NCBI GenBank assembly: GCA_032718865.1
Contig: JALUTQ010000033.1
Coordinates: 1,054,001-1,118,000, forward strand
Reading direction: 5' to 3'
Length of the DNA: 64,000 bases
Source: Tilletia caries
Lineage: Eukaryota; Basidiomycota; Exobasidiomycetes; Tilletiales; Tilletiaceae
The position numbers were made by a program, and so were the translations under genes. Below the pieces are notes generated by a model, which had not been told where the DNA came from, made no database searches, and saw only the letters and a program-made list of their open reading frames with translations. Below, piece by piece: positions 33,860-44,699 of this stretch (positions are counted from its first letter, which is position 1; every line of letters begins with the position of its first letter).

Positions 33860-34620
33860 CGTGGGTGACCGTTGGGCGGTGAGTGTGACCGGTGGGCGGT
33901 GACCGTTGCCGTTGTGCGTGGGACCAGGGAAGATCACGCTCGGGTCGCCTCATAGCTCATTTCAATTATCTGCGCCCCAAAAATTAAATCTCCGTTCCCC
34001 AACAAAGTGATGCCTGGCTCACGCTCGGGCCACGCTTGAAAAGGCATAAAAGAAGGCGCCTTCTCCCCTCTTCGTCCCTGTCTCCTTGCCTTCGGGCCCC
34101 CTCCTTCCTCAGGTCTTTGGACCTTCGAGCTTTACAGATTCCTCCCCAGTCTTCGGACCAGGTCGAGCCTTTTGACATCCTCGCTCTTGTAGCTTGAGCT
34201 TTTTGACTTCCTCAGCATTTATGCTTCGAGCTTTATTGGGCTTTCCTCCTCGCATTTATGCGAGTTGAGCTAATCTATTTCTCGCGACCTAGGTCGTTTG
34301 AGCACATTGGGAGGTTTTCATGAGCATATTTGATATCGGGAGGTTCTCACTACTCATTACTCAGCAATTATTGCCTCGAGCGTTATTGGGCTTTCCTCCT
34401 CGCATTTATGCGAGTTGAGCTAATTTATTTCTCCCGACCTAGGTCGTTTGAGCATATTGGGAGTTTCTCAGCATTTATTGCTTTGAGCGTTGGGCTTGCC
34501 TCCTCGCATTTATGCGAGTCGAGCCAATCTATCTCTCGCGACCTGGGTCGTTTGAGCATATTGTGAGGGACCTATTTTTTTATTACTATTTTTTTTGATT
34601 TTTTTTTTCAATACTTACAC
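33860..34620 (+). repeat. LTR-like tract with three tandem ~80-bp repeats
   Basis: Three units near 34230-34320, 34380-34465 and 34490-34570 share CCTCCTCGCATTTATGCGAG, a TATTTCTC/CGACCTAGGTCGTTTGAGCA block and ATTGGGAG. Each contains two palindromes, CGCATTTATGCG and GACCTAGGTC. Upstream at 34049 is GCATAAAAGAAGG, a possible TATA, and GTGACCGTTGGGCGGT-type short tandem repeats lie at 33868-33910. Downstream is a T-rich tract (34575-34610). This could be the U3 of a solo LTR, but no TG...CA ends with a 5-bp duplication were found. Confidence 0.4.
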
Positions 34621-36700
34621 TGACTGAGGGACTTATGAGGTGTCCGAGGGCTATCCCGATTCCGCCCGTGAGCCATTCCTGACCCGTCTCTCCACGCGGC
34701 AGTTTCCCACGGTAGCGTTACATGCAATCTCAAGCTACTCTTGATCGATGATCAACGACGAACTTGCGATGGAGTCTCAGGGAGATGAGGTGCTTGAAGA
34801 ACGTATGTCACCGTTAGGTAGGGTGGGGCATCTTGGACGCTCCAGACGTATCGTCCCATAATTCGAACGTTCTCCAGGTAGGGCAGGTCGATGACTTTTT
34901 CTTGCAGGAAACCGACATACCGTATTCAACGACTGCATCGTTTCAAACAACACGACGACTCTATGTCAGAACTATGGATGGCTGAATGGCTCTGCCTGCT
35001 GACATGTCTAGTCTAATTTGCGGAGCATTCTGAGGTGCAGACCATATCTCCAAGTCTCGCAGACGTGTACAGGTGGCCGCCTACTGCTACCATCCAGCTA
35101 ATGGTGGCCTGGAGGAGGTATTGAACGGTCAGAAGTCACAACTCGCTGACATGTCCTCTTCCTCTCCTTTTTCGTTTTTGCCCAACGCTCTTTCGACTGA
35201 TCTTCTGGCTCTCCCTATCCACTCCTTCACCAACTTCTCTCTGGATCGGCTTCCTAACGAAGTGCCCTGCCACCGATGGCCAATGACCCCGTACGCTCAA
35301 GCTGATATCTTTTTCTTTCTCCTCAGGGCTCAGATCACGGTCCACGGCTGAGGCCTCAGATCTTTGCTGATCTCTCCCAACTCCTTCTGTGCAGGAGAGT
35401 GTTTCGTTGCTCACGCATATCATCGTTCTCTTCTCACTTTGCTGACAGTTGGCATTTGACCGTTGACGCTCGCATAGTCCGCACTGGCGTCTGGCCAATT
35501 GGCCATCGCCTCTCCGTCGCCATCAATCACAATCATTTACAATTTAAGACAGTGAGTCTTCAATCCCTCATACAGCCTCGTCCTTGTCATCTATCTCGGC
35601 CAAGTGTTCAATTTTTCAATCATCTGCAGCAGCGAAGCCACGTCCTCCCGCTTCGACACTCGACAGCAGCTCGCTCGCGCGGGAGGTATCTTTCCGGCCT
35701 TGCCAGCTCGACCAAGACGGGCCGGCCCGTACTGCCTCGGGCATCACGCGTCCTCGGTCCTCCCGCTATCACGATTGCACCAGCTACACGGTCGCACACA
35801 CAATCGGCCGGAACAGCTTCTTATTGGGTCAGCTGCAACCACGGCCGCTTAAGCCCGTACCCCCTTTCCGACGACCGTTCTGGCAGCAAGCTCGGTAGTC
35901 AAACGCGCCTCCGCTTGGACCACTTCCTCCTCAGCTTTGGGGCCTACGCCTCCCGCCCGCTCTGCTATCCTAGCCCGGTGCCGTCTCGATCTTGGCCGTC
36001 CCTGCCCCCTGGAGCAACTGTTATTGTCTCCCCGCCCATAGGGTTGGACCCCGGTCATTTGAAGGTTGCCGTCGCCGCCTGCACCTGGTCTCGTCGCCCA
36101 CTGGACTGCAGGCCTTACGGCGCCACCACCCGGAGCTCGTTCTGGATACCTCTGACGTGCCATGCAGCTCATAAGCTACGGAATCAAGACAATTGAATCT
36201 TCTGGACACCTGTGCTCTGCTCTCCCTTCTTGAGCCGTTTGAGGTCTGAGGATGGGTCTCAACAGGTTATAGGGCCGAGGGGGGGGGTTGCGATTATCAT
36301 ATGGCAGATTGTGAGAGGCAAGGAAAAAGGGAGGGAGGGAGGAGAAGAGAATCATCCTGATATAATTCCACTCAAGGTTTAAGGTCAGCATGCTGAGGGA
36401 CGATTGAATGGTTTTTGGGCGAGGAGCCTTTGTGTATGGGACCTTCCAGTGACCTTGCGGTCTTTGATTGAAAACTTATGCCAGCTGTCTGCTGTATACA
36501 GTCAGAATGATCATCACGTTCGGACAAAGAAAGTGGATTAAAATGTTGATATCTGATAACATATCGAGCCTAAGAGATTGGAGAGGTAGATGATTGGAAT
36601 TTGGAGACATTATTGAAGAGTCAAGAGTTGAGAGTCAAGAATCAGGACACAGAGCGAATATATCGGAACAGTAAGAAATTTAGAAGGTGAGGTCTCGCGA
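34620..36700. other. No supported gene
   Basis: Plus-strand ORFs at 35399-36196 and 35584-35898 are Arg/Pro/Ser-rich with no domain. The 36 kb end carries a G9 run (36282-36290). I see no gene or bounded repeat. Confidence 0.3.
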
Positions 36701-36715
36701 CCGAAATTCATTAAG

Positions 36716-38606
36716 TTAGCGTACGAAGACCGCCCTTTTTGCACCCATGACCTCTTTGCCTTCATCTTCTCGGCTACGTTTCTTCCCCTTTCCTTCCGCT
36801 GCTGCCGCTGCTGCCGCTGCAGAGGAACGCTCCGCGCTTCCTGCTGCCAATCCAAGGTCCGCTGGCTGTCGGGTGATCTGCTGGGCAAGAAGAACAAAGT
36901 TCTGACCAGATGTTTCCTCGGCGTTGACGTTTAATTCGATGTTCTGCCGGGATGCGGGATGATGTGCGGCGTCGCCGATGTACTGAGTAGGCGCAGTGAA
37001 AGCTGAAGTCGCTGCAATTTCTGGAGGCACGCTGCGTCCAGACTCGAGGGTTAGCTTTGGTGGAGATGGCGCAGCGATAGAGGTACCAGCTCCGGAGGAA
37101 GATCCAGCGGAGGGGTCTGCTGTCGTGATACCGAGCGTGTTCATGTATCGGGTCTGAATGCTGCTAGACGTTTCTGCCGAGTTCGGGGGAGATGGACCTC
37201 CAGGGCCTCCACTTCTGTTAGGCGGTGGGCTGCAGAGATGCTCCAGGGTGATGACGATCTTGGCGATGTCGTTATACTTGATCGTCTCTACCGTTCCGCG
37301 CACGCCCACGAAGCTTCCGACCGGGACTGTCCGATACTTTGCCCAACGCTTGTTGTCGATTGGAATGCGAACGTCCATCATAAACACCGTCACCTTCCCG
37401 TTCTGTATCATTGGAAGGAAAGGAAAGAGATGCTCAGAAGAGTTCGTAACTGGTACTTTTGACGCAGGATGCTTGACTCACCGTCTCGGACACAATCTCC
37501 AGGCTAAAAAACCCAGCTGAAGTTTCAACCACTCGACCAACTCCTCGCACGCGCCTTTTCAGAGAAAGACTCTGATTTATAAGGTAGGCAGGGTCCGTTT
37601 TTATCTCCGTGTCGCGCCTCAAAGCGCCCTTCGTTCACGTCGATGCGGAGCGCCAGCTCCTCGAACGTGAGCGGTCCTGTGATACCGTAGATGATCTCTG
37701 CTGGAGGTGTATGGCCGTAGTTCCAGGCAAGGCGAACGTCATGAGTTTCTCCGTCGAGGGAATAGGCCCGACCGGCCACCTCGTTGTTGATCGCAGATTT
37801 GAGTACGAACCGATGCGACGTCTCGCAAAAGCTGGTCAGAGGATTGACCTCTCTGGGTGCTTCAGATGTGGTTCCTGGGCCCGGCTTTGAATCCCGTCCG
37901 AGAAGAGCGCTGCGCCACATTTCTTCTCGGTCGTTCTTTGACATCGATGCTGCTCGAGGTCCTTCGACTCCAACTTGAAAAGAGTCCAAGGAAACAATGA
38001 GCGTGCCCTCTGAGTTTACCTTGGAAACAACTCCGCGGCCTCCAGCAAAGTTCCCGACTTGCAAGGGCATGATGTTGGCCGCTGGCTTCAAATCGAAGCG
38101 AATCGTACCCCGCTTTGTGCCTTCGGTCTGTAGTATCACGGCGAAGAATGTAGATATGAGCAAGCGTTAAGGGTTTATACGTTTCTAATCATAGAAGGCT
38201 CTCACCAAGAAGGTCACTGTTGCGATAGTGAATGATGTTTTTTTGACACAGAAACCACCCGTCCAAATGCACGGATGTACATAGGAAGGAACGAAATGTG
38301 CCTCGCCATGTAGTCTGGATCGGTAGCCGCGCCTGGGCGAACTTCGACTTCCGAGCGAGCAAAGAAAAGCTCGACTCCGGTTTGAGGGCTAGCGACCATA
38401 AATGTCCCTAGAATGATCGAACCCTCCACAGGACGCTCATCGCGCCACCAGCCGTGCAGAAGGACGCTGATCATATCGCCGTCTCCGATCTTGGCGAGAC
38501 TTTTGATGAGAGCATAGTCCTTCTTGCGCGGGTTGTCCTGGATCTCGATGACGGGAAATTGGTGAAATATCTCGCAGTATGAGTTGTACTGACTAAGCTC
38601 GGCCAT
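36716..38606 (-). CDS. Hypothetical protein with several beta-barrel (OB-like) modules; one frame break
   Basis: Four exons: 38206-38606, 37639-38127, 37482-37571 and 36716-37402. Introns 2 and 3 keep phase 0 exactly. Exon 1 reads through only if the T7 tract at 38238-38244 is one base longer, after which the sequence joins to TEGTKRGTIRFDL; as given, it stops at once. The product would be about 555 aa. It has recurring short beta-rich segments ending in a barrel-like strand, such as GRGVVSKVNSEGTLIVSL, GRVVETSAGFFSLEIV and FVGVRGTVETIKYNDIAKIV, that look like OB-fold strands 4-5. The C-terminal third is Ser/Pro/Ala-rich with a basic KGKKRSREDEGKE nuclear-localisation-like patch. A nucleic-acid-binding role is inference. 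The Helitron remnant lies 1 kb upstream. Confidence 0.5.
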
Positions 38607-38801
38607 ATTGATTGTTGATTGTCAGAATGGGGGGAGGATGAGTGTGCTGTGCGCTGGGTGATTCTGGGGAGAATGAAGAGGTATGTGGATGTGGGTGCTG
38701 TGAAAATCAACTGGGTACACTCAGGCAGACTCCCGCTTTTATATGTAATGCATGCTGCTGGGCGGCATCATGTCACCCATCGCCGTCAATAAGGCCGCAA
38801 C

Positions 38802-39597
38802 TAAGGTTGTCCCCGGAGTAACGCGGAGGGCTCCGCCTCCGCACTTCCAAATTCCGCCGGAATTTTGACTTTCTGAGGCGAGCTCCGCCTCCGCAGACTA
38901 AGACAGAGCGGAAAAAAACCAGCTCCGCGTTCCGACGGAATTATACAAAAGTTGAAATCCCAGCTCCGCGCTCCGCGTTTTTTTCTGTGCGTTTTTCGTA
39001 ATGCTCCTCCGTGCTCCGTGTATGCGGAGCTCGGAATTCCGCGGAATTCCGTCGGAGCGCAGTGGTGGTATAAGTTGCTCTCAGAATGACTCTAATACAC
39101 TCAGAGCTATACATTCACCATCCGACATTGTTGCGGTGTTGACTCCAGTGCTATTTTTGAAGCTCTCAACGGATGATGGTGCCTGTTTTATCCCCTGCGG
39201 GTGTCTCGAGGATGCCTATTTTTCTCGAAATTCCGCACTTTCCGCGGAAATTTTTGCGGAATTCCAGCGGAGCGCACCCAAAAATGAGGTCACGTGACCC
39301 TTATTTTTGAACTATCACGTGACCTCATAGCTCCGTCGGAATTCCGCGGAAATTCCGCCGGAATTTTTCACACAAGTTTGACGACTCCGCGCTCCGCACT
39401 TTTTGGCAAGTGGGCCCAGGATTGGGCTCCGCCTCCGCACAAATTCCGGCGGAGTCCTCCAAGCGGACTCCGTGCTTTTTTAAGATCAAAAATTTCTCAA
39501 AAGTGAGCTCCGCGCTCCGCCTCCGGCGGAGCCCTCCGTCGGAGGAGTGCGGAGTCCGCAAAACCCCAGCTCCGCGTCAACTCCGGGGACAACCTTA
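38802..39597. mobile_element. Non-autonomous hAT-like element without a target duplication
   Basis: Inverted ends TAAGGTTGTCCCCGGAGT (left) and its reverse complement (right, ending 39597) bound about 796 bp of highly repetitive DNA full of CTCCGC, GGAATTCCGCGGAATTCC and similar motifs. It resembles the element at 55078-55811 in end sequence (TAAGG...) and composition. Here the 8-bp flanks differ (GCCGCAAC versus CTCGAAAG), so the two sides were not joined by a simple insertion. Its right terminus supplies the TAA that ends the Helitron ORF. Confidence 0.7.
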
Positions 39598-42500
39598 CTC
39601 GAAAGCCATCGCTTGATCTGCGTTCATGAGGCGGACCATTTCTTCGTACTTGAGCCGCTGTGTGTCCCAGTTGTAGCCGACTTCCTCCAGTACCGCGACC
39701 GGAATACGTACTTCATCGAAGCTGTATATGTCATCCGGTGGGGGTATACCGTACAGAGCTAAATCCACATCAGCTTGCATCGACCCCAAAACGTCACGAA
39801 GCAGAGCTCGTGAAAGGGATAAGCATCGTTCGAACGATGGGTTTTGGACTCCACGGCGGAGAAGGAGTCGACGACAATCGTCCGCAAGGGCTTCTCTGTG
39901 CTTTGTGTAGAGTCGAAAAGGATCGTCCACGCTTTGGTTTAGCAGGATAGCGCAGAATAGGCGACGCAGAGCAGATCCGTGCTGTATCGCAGAAGCTTCT
40001 CGAAGGCAGTAGTCCCACTCAGAGTCGTCGGTAAGGAGTCCACGAGCGAGGCAAGCAGCACGGAAGGTAGGATAGACGAATCCTTCGAACGTCCGAACTT
40101 CAGCGAACGATGTTGGTCCCCGGACATGGTGCAGCAGCATTCTGAGATAGAATTTCTCGCCCGCCGTCTGTGGGACGAAATAGACACGGCCGATCTGCCT
40201 TCCTTGTGAGCGCCGCTTCCATGTGCGGTCTTTCTGATTCCATACGTATTGGGACGGAACCTCTGGATAGGTTAGCTCCGCCGTTTCGGATCCAGAGCGA
40301 CCGCAGAGCTGAAAGAATGCGAGCAACTTCGATCGACGTTCTTCTCCTTCCATAGTCTCGAGAGTTCCATTCAAATCGTCCGGATCAAACGTCACACGTT
40401 GACCGCCTTCCTCGTGGACGTCCAAGGACATGACAGAGGGCCATATGCCATGCAGAGGTAGCCGTAGCAGTCGTGCGACTCCTTCAAAAAGAAAGAAAGG
40501 AAACAATACATCAGAAATTCGGATTTAGTTATGACCTGGTCTGTGAAATACTCACCTTCGCAAGGGGAGACGAATCTAGCGTCCACGTACTCAGAGATCT
40601 CGTCCAGAACTTGTTGCCCCTCAGGTCCCACTGTGACCCGAGAGCGATCTGGCCCTTTAAAGATATATTTGAAGAGATATTTGACCGCCTTAATGGACGT
40701 GCAAATTTCCACGTTCATGTGACAGCCAAACGTTTTTGAGCAGAAAAGGATTGTGAGGTACAACCCAAGTAGAGTCGACGTCTCGAAACCCGCGACCACA
40801 CTGTTTCTGCACAGAAACACCAGTATTGCGACGGCGGTACAGAGGATATCCGTCGTCTCCAGCGACAGTTTCTTCCTGCAGTGCAAAGAGAAAACGTCGT
40901 GTGCAAATGCCTGGTGATTCTGGATTTTGCATACATGGCTGCTCTGGTGTGCAGGGCCCGTGTATCATCTGCCCAAGGACGTGATTATGCAGCTCTTCGT
41001 CGATTGCAGGATCCGGGAGTTCGGCACTGACGATGCTGTCAATGTCCGCTGCACATCGAGTCTTGTCCTCGTTGTTCATAGTGATGATGATGTGAGCGTG
41101 GGGAAGTCCTCGCTTTTGGAACTCGACGGTCCACGTGAAGGATACAACAGTTCCGAGGACTTGCTTCTCCTTCAGCAAGGATATCAGGTGCTTGAGTTTC
41201 AGCCAGAAAACGCGGCAAACGATGTCGGGCCGATCTGAAGCGCGCTGATGTGGTTTGAGATTTTTCGACGATCTCCTTCCACAGCGGATTGCATGTCATG
41301 GTGATGAAGATGTCCGGTTTTCCGTAGACGCGTACCAAAGCCATTGCATCGTGATATCGCGCCTGCATGTATCGAGGACCGTTGGTAAACGAAGAAGGTA
41401 ACACGATGCGTTGACCGAGCGTGTTCAGATCCGTGCCGTTCATGAGTGCATCCTGCAGCCCCTTGTACACGTCTGCCCGAAGCTGGCTTTGATTGGATCG
41501 TATGAAGTGGAGACGTCTTTGCTCGGCAACCACCCAGGCATCGACAAGGAACTCCTGCATCAATGTGCCGCCATGGAGAAGGGTCGAGAAGGTGAATTGT
41601 AGATGGAGATGATAGCAGTGGAATTGTTCAAGCGAAACTTTGTGCGAACCTCCCGCTCCCCGGCCTCGAACGACTGCAAGCGGAAACGTAAGACAGGGAG
41701 AGAGAGAGATGAGCATAAGACATTGCCTAACGTCCAGCGCATATAGGAAAGCATCAGACCGCACAGGAGGAAGCAATAACGCACCATTGGGATCCTGCAA
41801 CGCTGCAGCCGCTATATCTGCGTCTGTGGAGAACATCTCGCGAGGAGCATCCCGGCCTAAGGGAATCCAGTAATGCCAGCCCAGATGTCCGAAGGGTATG
41901 AGGATGGGGAAACGTAGAGGAAGAAAGCAAGGATGTGACTCGTTGATCCTACGAAGCGGGCCATTTTTGTATTGGAAGACGATGTCCCTGCCGCTCCCTT
42001 CACTTGCGTTTCGATCGAAAACGATTGCTGCGACCTCGGATGCTCTTGGTAGGTTGTACGTGCGCGGATCCGGTCCTCCTTCAGCTCCAGGATGGATAAT
42101 TCGTATCCCCACCTCCGTTTCGGTCGTAGCTAGATGGTCCAGCATTGTTTTTCGAGCTACGCAAAGCCTCGACGAAGGGATTGACGTCCCAAAGAATTCT
42201 CTGCAGGCCATCCAGTGTGTTCGGTTGGAGCCCAGTATTGGGCCGAGACGCTCTGATTCCGGTAGCTTGCGCAGGATCTGTGGCCACGAAGTAGACCTGA
42301 GCGTACGAAGGCGTGAAGCCGTCCTCTGGAACCAAACCGCCGATGCGATGATGTACCTGCCCTTTGACCTTGAAGGTGTATATGCCGCGCTGTCCGGCAA
42401 CGCTGAGGTCGCGAGTACCACCGAAAGAGAGGAGCGCAAAGGCGTTATTGTAATCTCGAATGTTGCGACGGAATTGATCGGCCACATCGCCACCACTTGT

Positions 42501-42836
42501 GTACAACGCTTGTAGCGTCGGCGGGCAGTCGAAGATTCGAGGCAGAACAACGTTTCCGTTACTGCAGCATGTGCCGAACTTCGGTTTGCACATGGACCCC
42601 GACGTCTTCTCGGATATCCAATGCAAAGCTAGGCAATGTTCGCAAACGTGTTCCATGAATCCGAGACTGTGCAGGACAGCATTTGCTCCGTCGCCGCGTG
42701 CCGGTCGATGCAGCGGCATGAAGAAAGGTGGAAAAACAGAGGGAATGGACTGTTGAGTAGGCCGGAAGGCAGTAGGAATCAAAGAGTCAGTGGAAGGAGG
42801 GAACTTCGACATTCCATCATCAGCGCAAGAATCCAA
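39598..42836 (-). pseudogene. Helitron Rep/helicase protein, truncated before the Pif1 helicase
   Basis: Read from 42836, the N-terminal zinc-binding region has CEHCLALHW and PKFGTCCSNGNVVLP. The Helitron-like N domain follows (41700-41250: FSTLLHGGTLMQEFLVDAWV, GPRYMQARYHDAMALVRVYG, PDIFITMTCNP). The Rep HUH motif is in FQKRGLPHAHIIITM (41130), and the two-tyrosine helix in AVKYLFKYIFKG (40660). The linker to the helicase is present (EKFYLRMLLHHVRGPTSFAE, GFVYPTFRAACLARGLL), ending at LNADQAMAFE just where the Pif1 helicase would start. Frame changes near 40.5, 40.8, 41.1 and 42.4 kb are introns or breaks I cannot separate fully. In Helitrons this protein nicks and unwinds DNA for rolling-circle transposition. 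Without the helicase it is dead. Confidence 0.85.
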
Positions 42837-42839
42837 ATC

Positions 42840-43230
42840 AGCTGTACTTCATAGGGCTATATGAATCATAATATCCGTTACAGTAGGTCGTTGCCGTACA
42901 CCTGAAGCCTGTAGAGATTTTCATTGCAGATGTCAACATGAGGATTGAAGAAGGTAAGTTGCGTATGTGAAATGTTTCCCGAGTACTGTTGCCTTTACGG
43001 CTATAGAACTGTATCATTTGCTGTAACCAACAGGTAAAACTGTTCTGGGCTTTTTGTTTGTTGCGTTAATTTTTGCGATGTGGCGCTGTGAAAGTATGAG
43101 TTCTAATGTCTAAAGGTGCTGCAAGCCTGCAAAGTTCGGAATGAAGCACGCAAGCCCTGCTGCAAATCCCACTGTTACATTGCTCAAGGGATATGTTAGC
43201 AGCCAGATGATGGCACACTGCGAATACGGT
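42840..43230. other. Intergenic, nothing recognised
   Basis: AT-richer DNA between the Helitron remnant and the F-box gene. No terminal Helitron hairpin or CTRR end could be identified. Confidence 0.3.
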
Positions 43231-43233
43231 TAG

Positions 43234-44387
43234 CTACGTGTATGTCAAAGATGCTGTTGACAGTCGGTGATGATGAGGTGACGTAAACTCGGTGCAACCT
43301 CTAGAGGAATAATAGGTGGCTGGAAAGTTTTGGGCGACCCATCGAGATACTGTGATGAAGCCCACCAGGGACGGCTTCGTAAGACGAATGTGGTAAGAGC
43401 GGGGAGATGCCCAGAAAGTAAGATAGGTTCGCGAGGGGCACCAAGATCTGCTATTTGTCATGTGAGGTATGCCTGTTGAGTGAGCTGTGAGGTAAAAGAG
43501 ACAATGGATTTGAGAAGGATTGTGGACTGTGGTACTCACAACGGTGGGAAAGGATAAGCGTTTCTGCAAGGGGCTCCGTGCATGAGATTCTTGCTCCCGA
43601 GAACGTTCGGCGGCAAACTGTGTGCGTCGTGTTGTCGAGGGGTACTTCTGGATCCCGGCAAGATCTAACGGCATCGGGTGGAGACGATTTTGCAGAGACG
43701 CGATTGACAAAGATCGTGTACTGCGCGTCGATGCAAGAGCATATCGGTAGATCATCGTAGTAGTCTTCGGAAACGATGACATGCCGCAGGGACGGTGCGA
43801 CAGATTTCCAAATGGTAGGGAAGCAGAAGTTTTCCGTCATCGTGCCGGAGAACGTATCTAGGTCCCACTTGGAGAAGCCCTGGACGACGATGGTATGGAG
43901 GAAAGGAAATTGGGCAGAGAATGCCACAATCTCTCCATCCTCCGTCAAATCTGCAACCGAGAGGCGCCGAATGAAGAATCAGAGAAGAAGTACTGGGAGT
44001 ACATGAAGAAGGACACTCACCTCCGCGGAAAAGAATGAAAACCTCGAGGAAAGGACATCGCTTCGACAGGACCCGAAACCGTGCGCTACGGTGTTGATCG
44101 CGGTAGAGATCCGTTTCCTTCAGCGACCCAGTGAATTCGAGGCGGCGAACGCACCATCCTAATGCCAGCTCCGTATAAAGTTGACGGGAGAAAGCAGAGC
44201 TGCCGTTCGGATACGAAAGGCGAACTCGCTGTAGCAACTTGAAGCGAAGCAGATGGTACCATGAATAGCAAGTCCTACTCAACTGTGCGAGAGTGGCCTG
44301 CGAGTCCGGATCGGCAAAGATATGGTTGAGTATGAGATCCCAGATCTCAGCAGGCAGTCGTGGCAGCGGTGCCATCTTGTCAACCAT
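43234..44387 (-). CDS. F-box protein
   Basis: Three exons (44021-44387, 43540-43950, 43234-43472) with GTGAGT donors and matching phases (1 and 1) give 338 aa. The F-box is at residues about 7-50: PLPRLPAEIWDLILNHIF followed by LAQLSRTCYSWYHLLRFKLL, fitting the Leu/Pro-rich helix pair that binds Skp1. The rest has leucine-rich-repeat-like spacing (CVRRLEFTGSL, RCPFLEVFILFRG, FPFLHTIVVQGFSKWDL, SLRHVIVSEDYY), typical of substrate-recognition regions in basidiomycete F-box proteins. It is expected to recruit a target to an SCF ubiquitin ligase. A second ATG at 44375 could also be the start. The target is unknown. Confidence 0.82.
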
Positions 44388-44547
44388 CGGAGTGAGAGCG
44401 GCAGCAGGGAGTTGTGGAGAGGAAGCGGGATGCTGCGAGCAAAAGAAGAACAGCAGGACTTTGGATCGACATTCAGGGAGAGCCGAGGAGGGCAGCTCTC
44501 AAATATCATTACTGATCACCGGTGAGCTTTCAGCTTAGTCGTCAAGA

Positions 44548-44690
44548 AAAATATCAGAGAGAAATGAGGGATACATGGTGCGATAGATACCTAAATTGTG
44601 CTGCGTCATGCGTGCAACGTGAAGAGAAATGAGTGATACATGGTGACATGGATACCTGAATTGTGCCGCGTGCATTGTGCAACTTGATTC
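44548..44690. repeat. Tandem duplication of a ~67-bp unit
   Basis: AGAGAAATGAGGGATACATG...GATACCTAAATTGTGCTGCG is followed directly by AGAGAAATGAGTGATACATG...GATACCTGAATTGTGCCGCG. Two copies with a few substitutions. Confidence 0.6.
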
Positions 44691-44699
44691 GAGAATGCA

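Noticed and set aside
35399..36196. 265-codon plus-strand ORF
   Set aside because: Arg/Ser/Pro-rich composition shifts between frames as expected of non-coding GC-rich DNA; no motif recognised as Gag or other protein.
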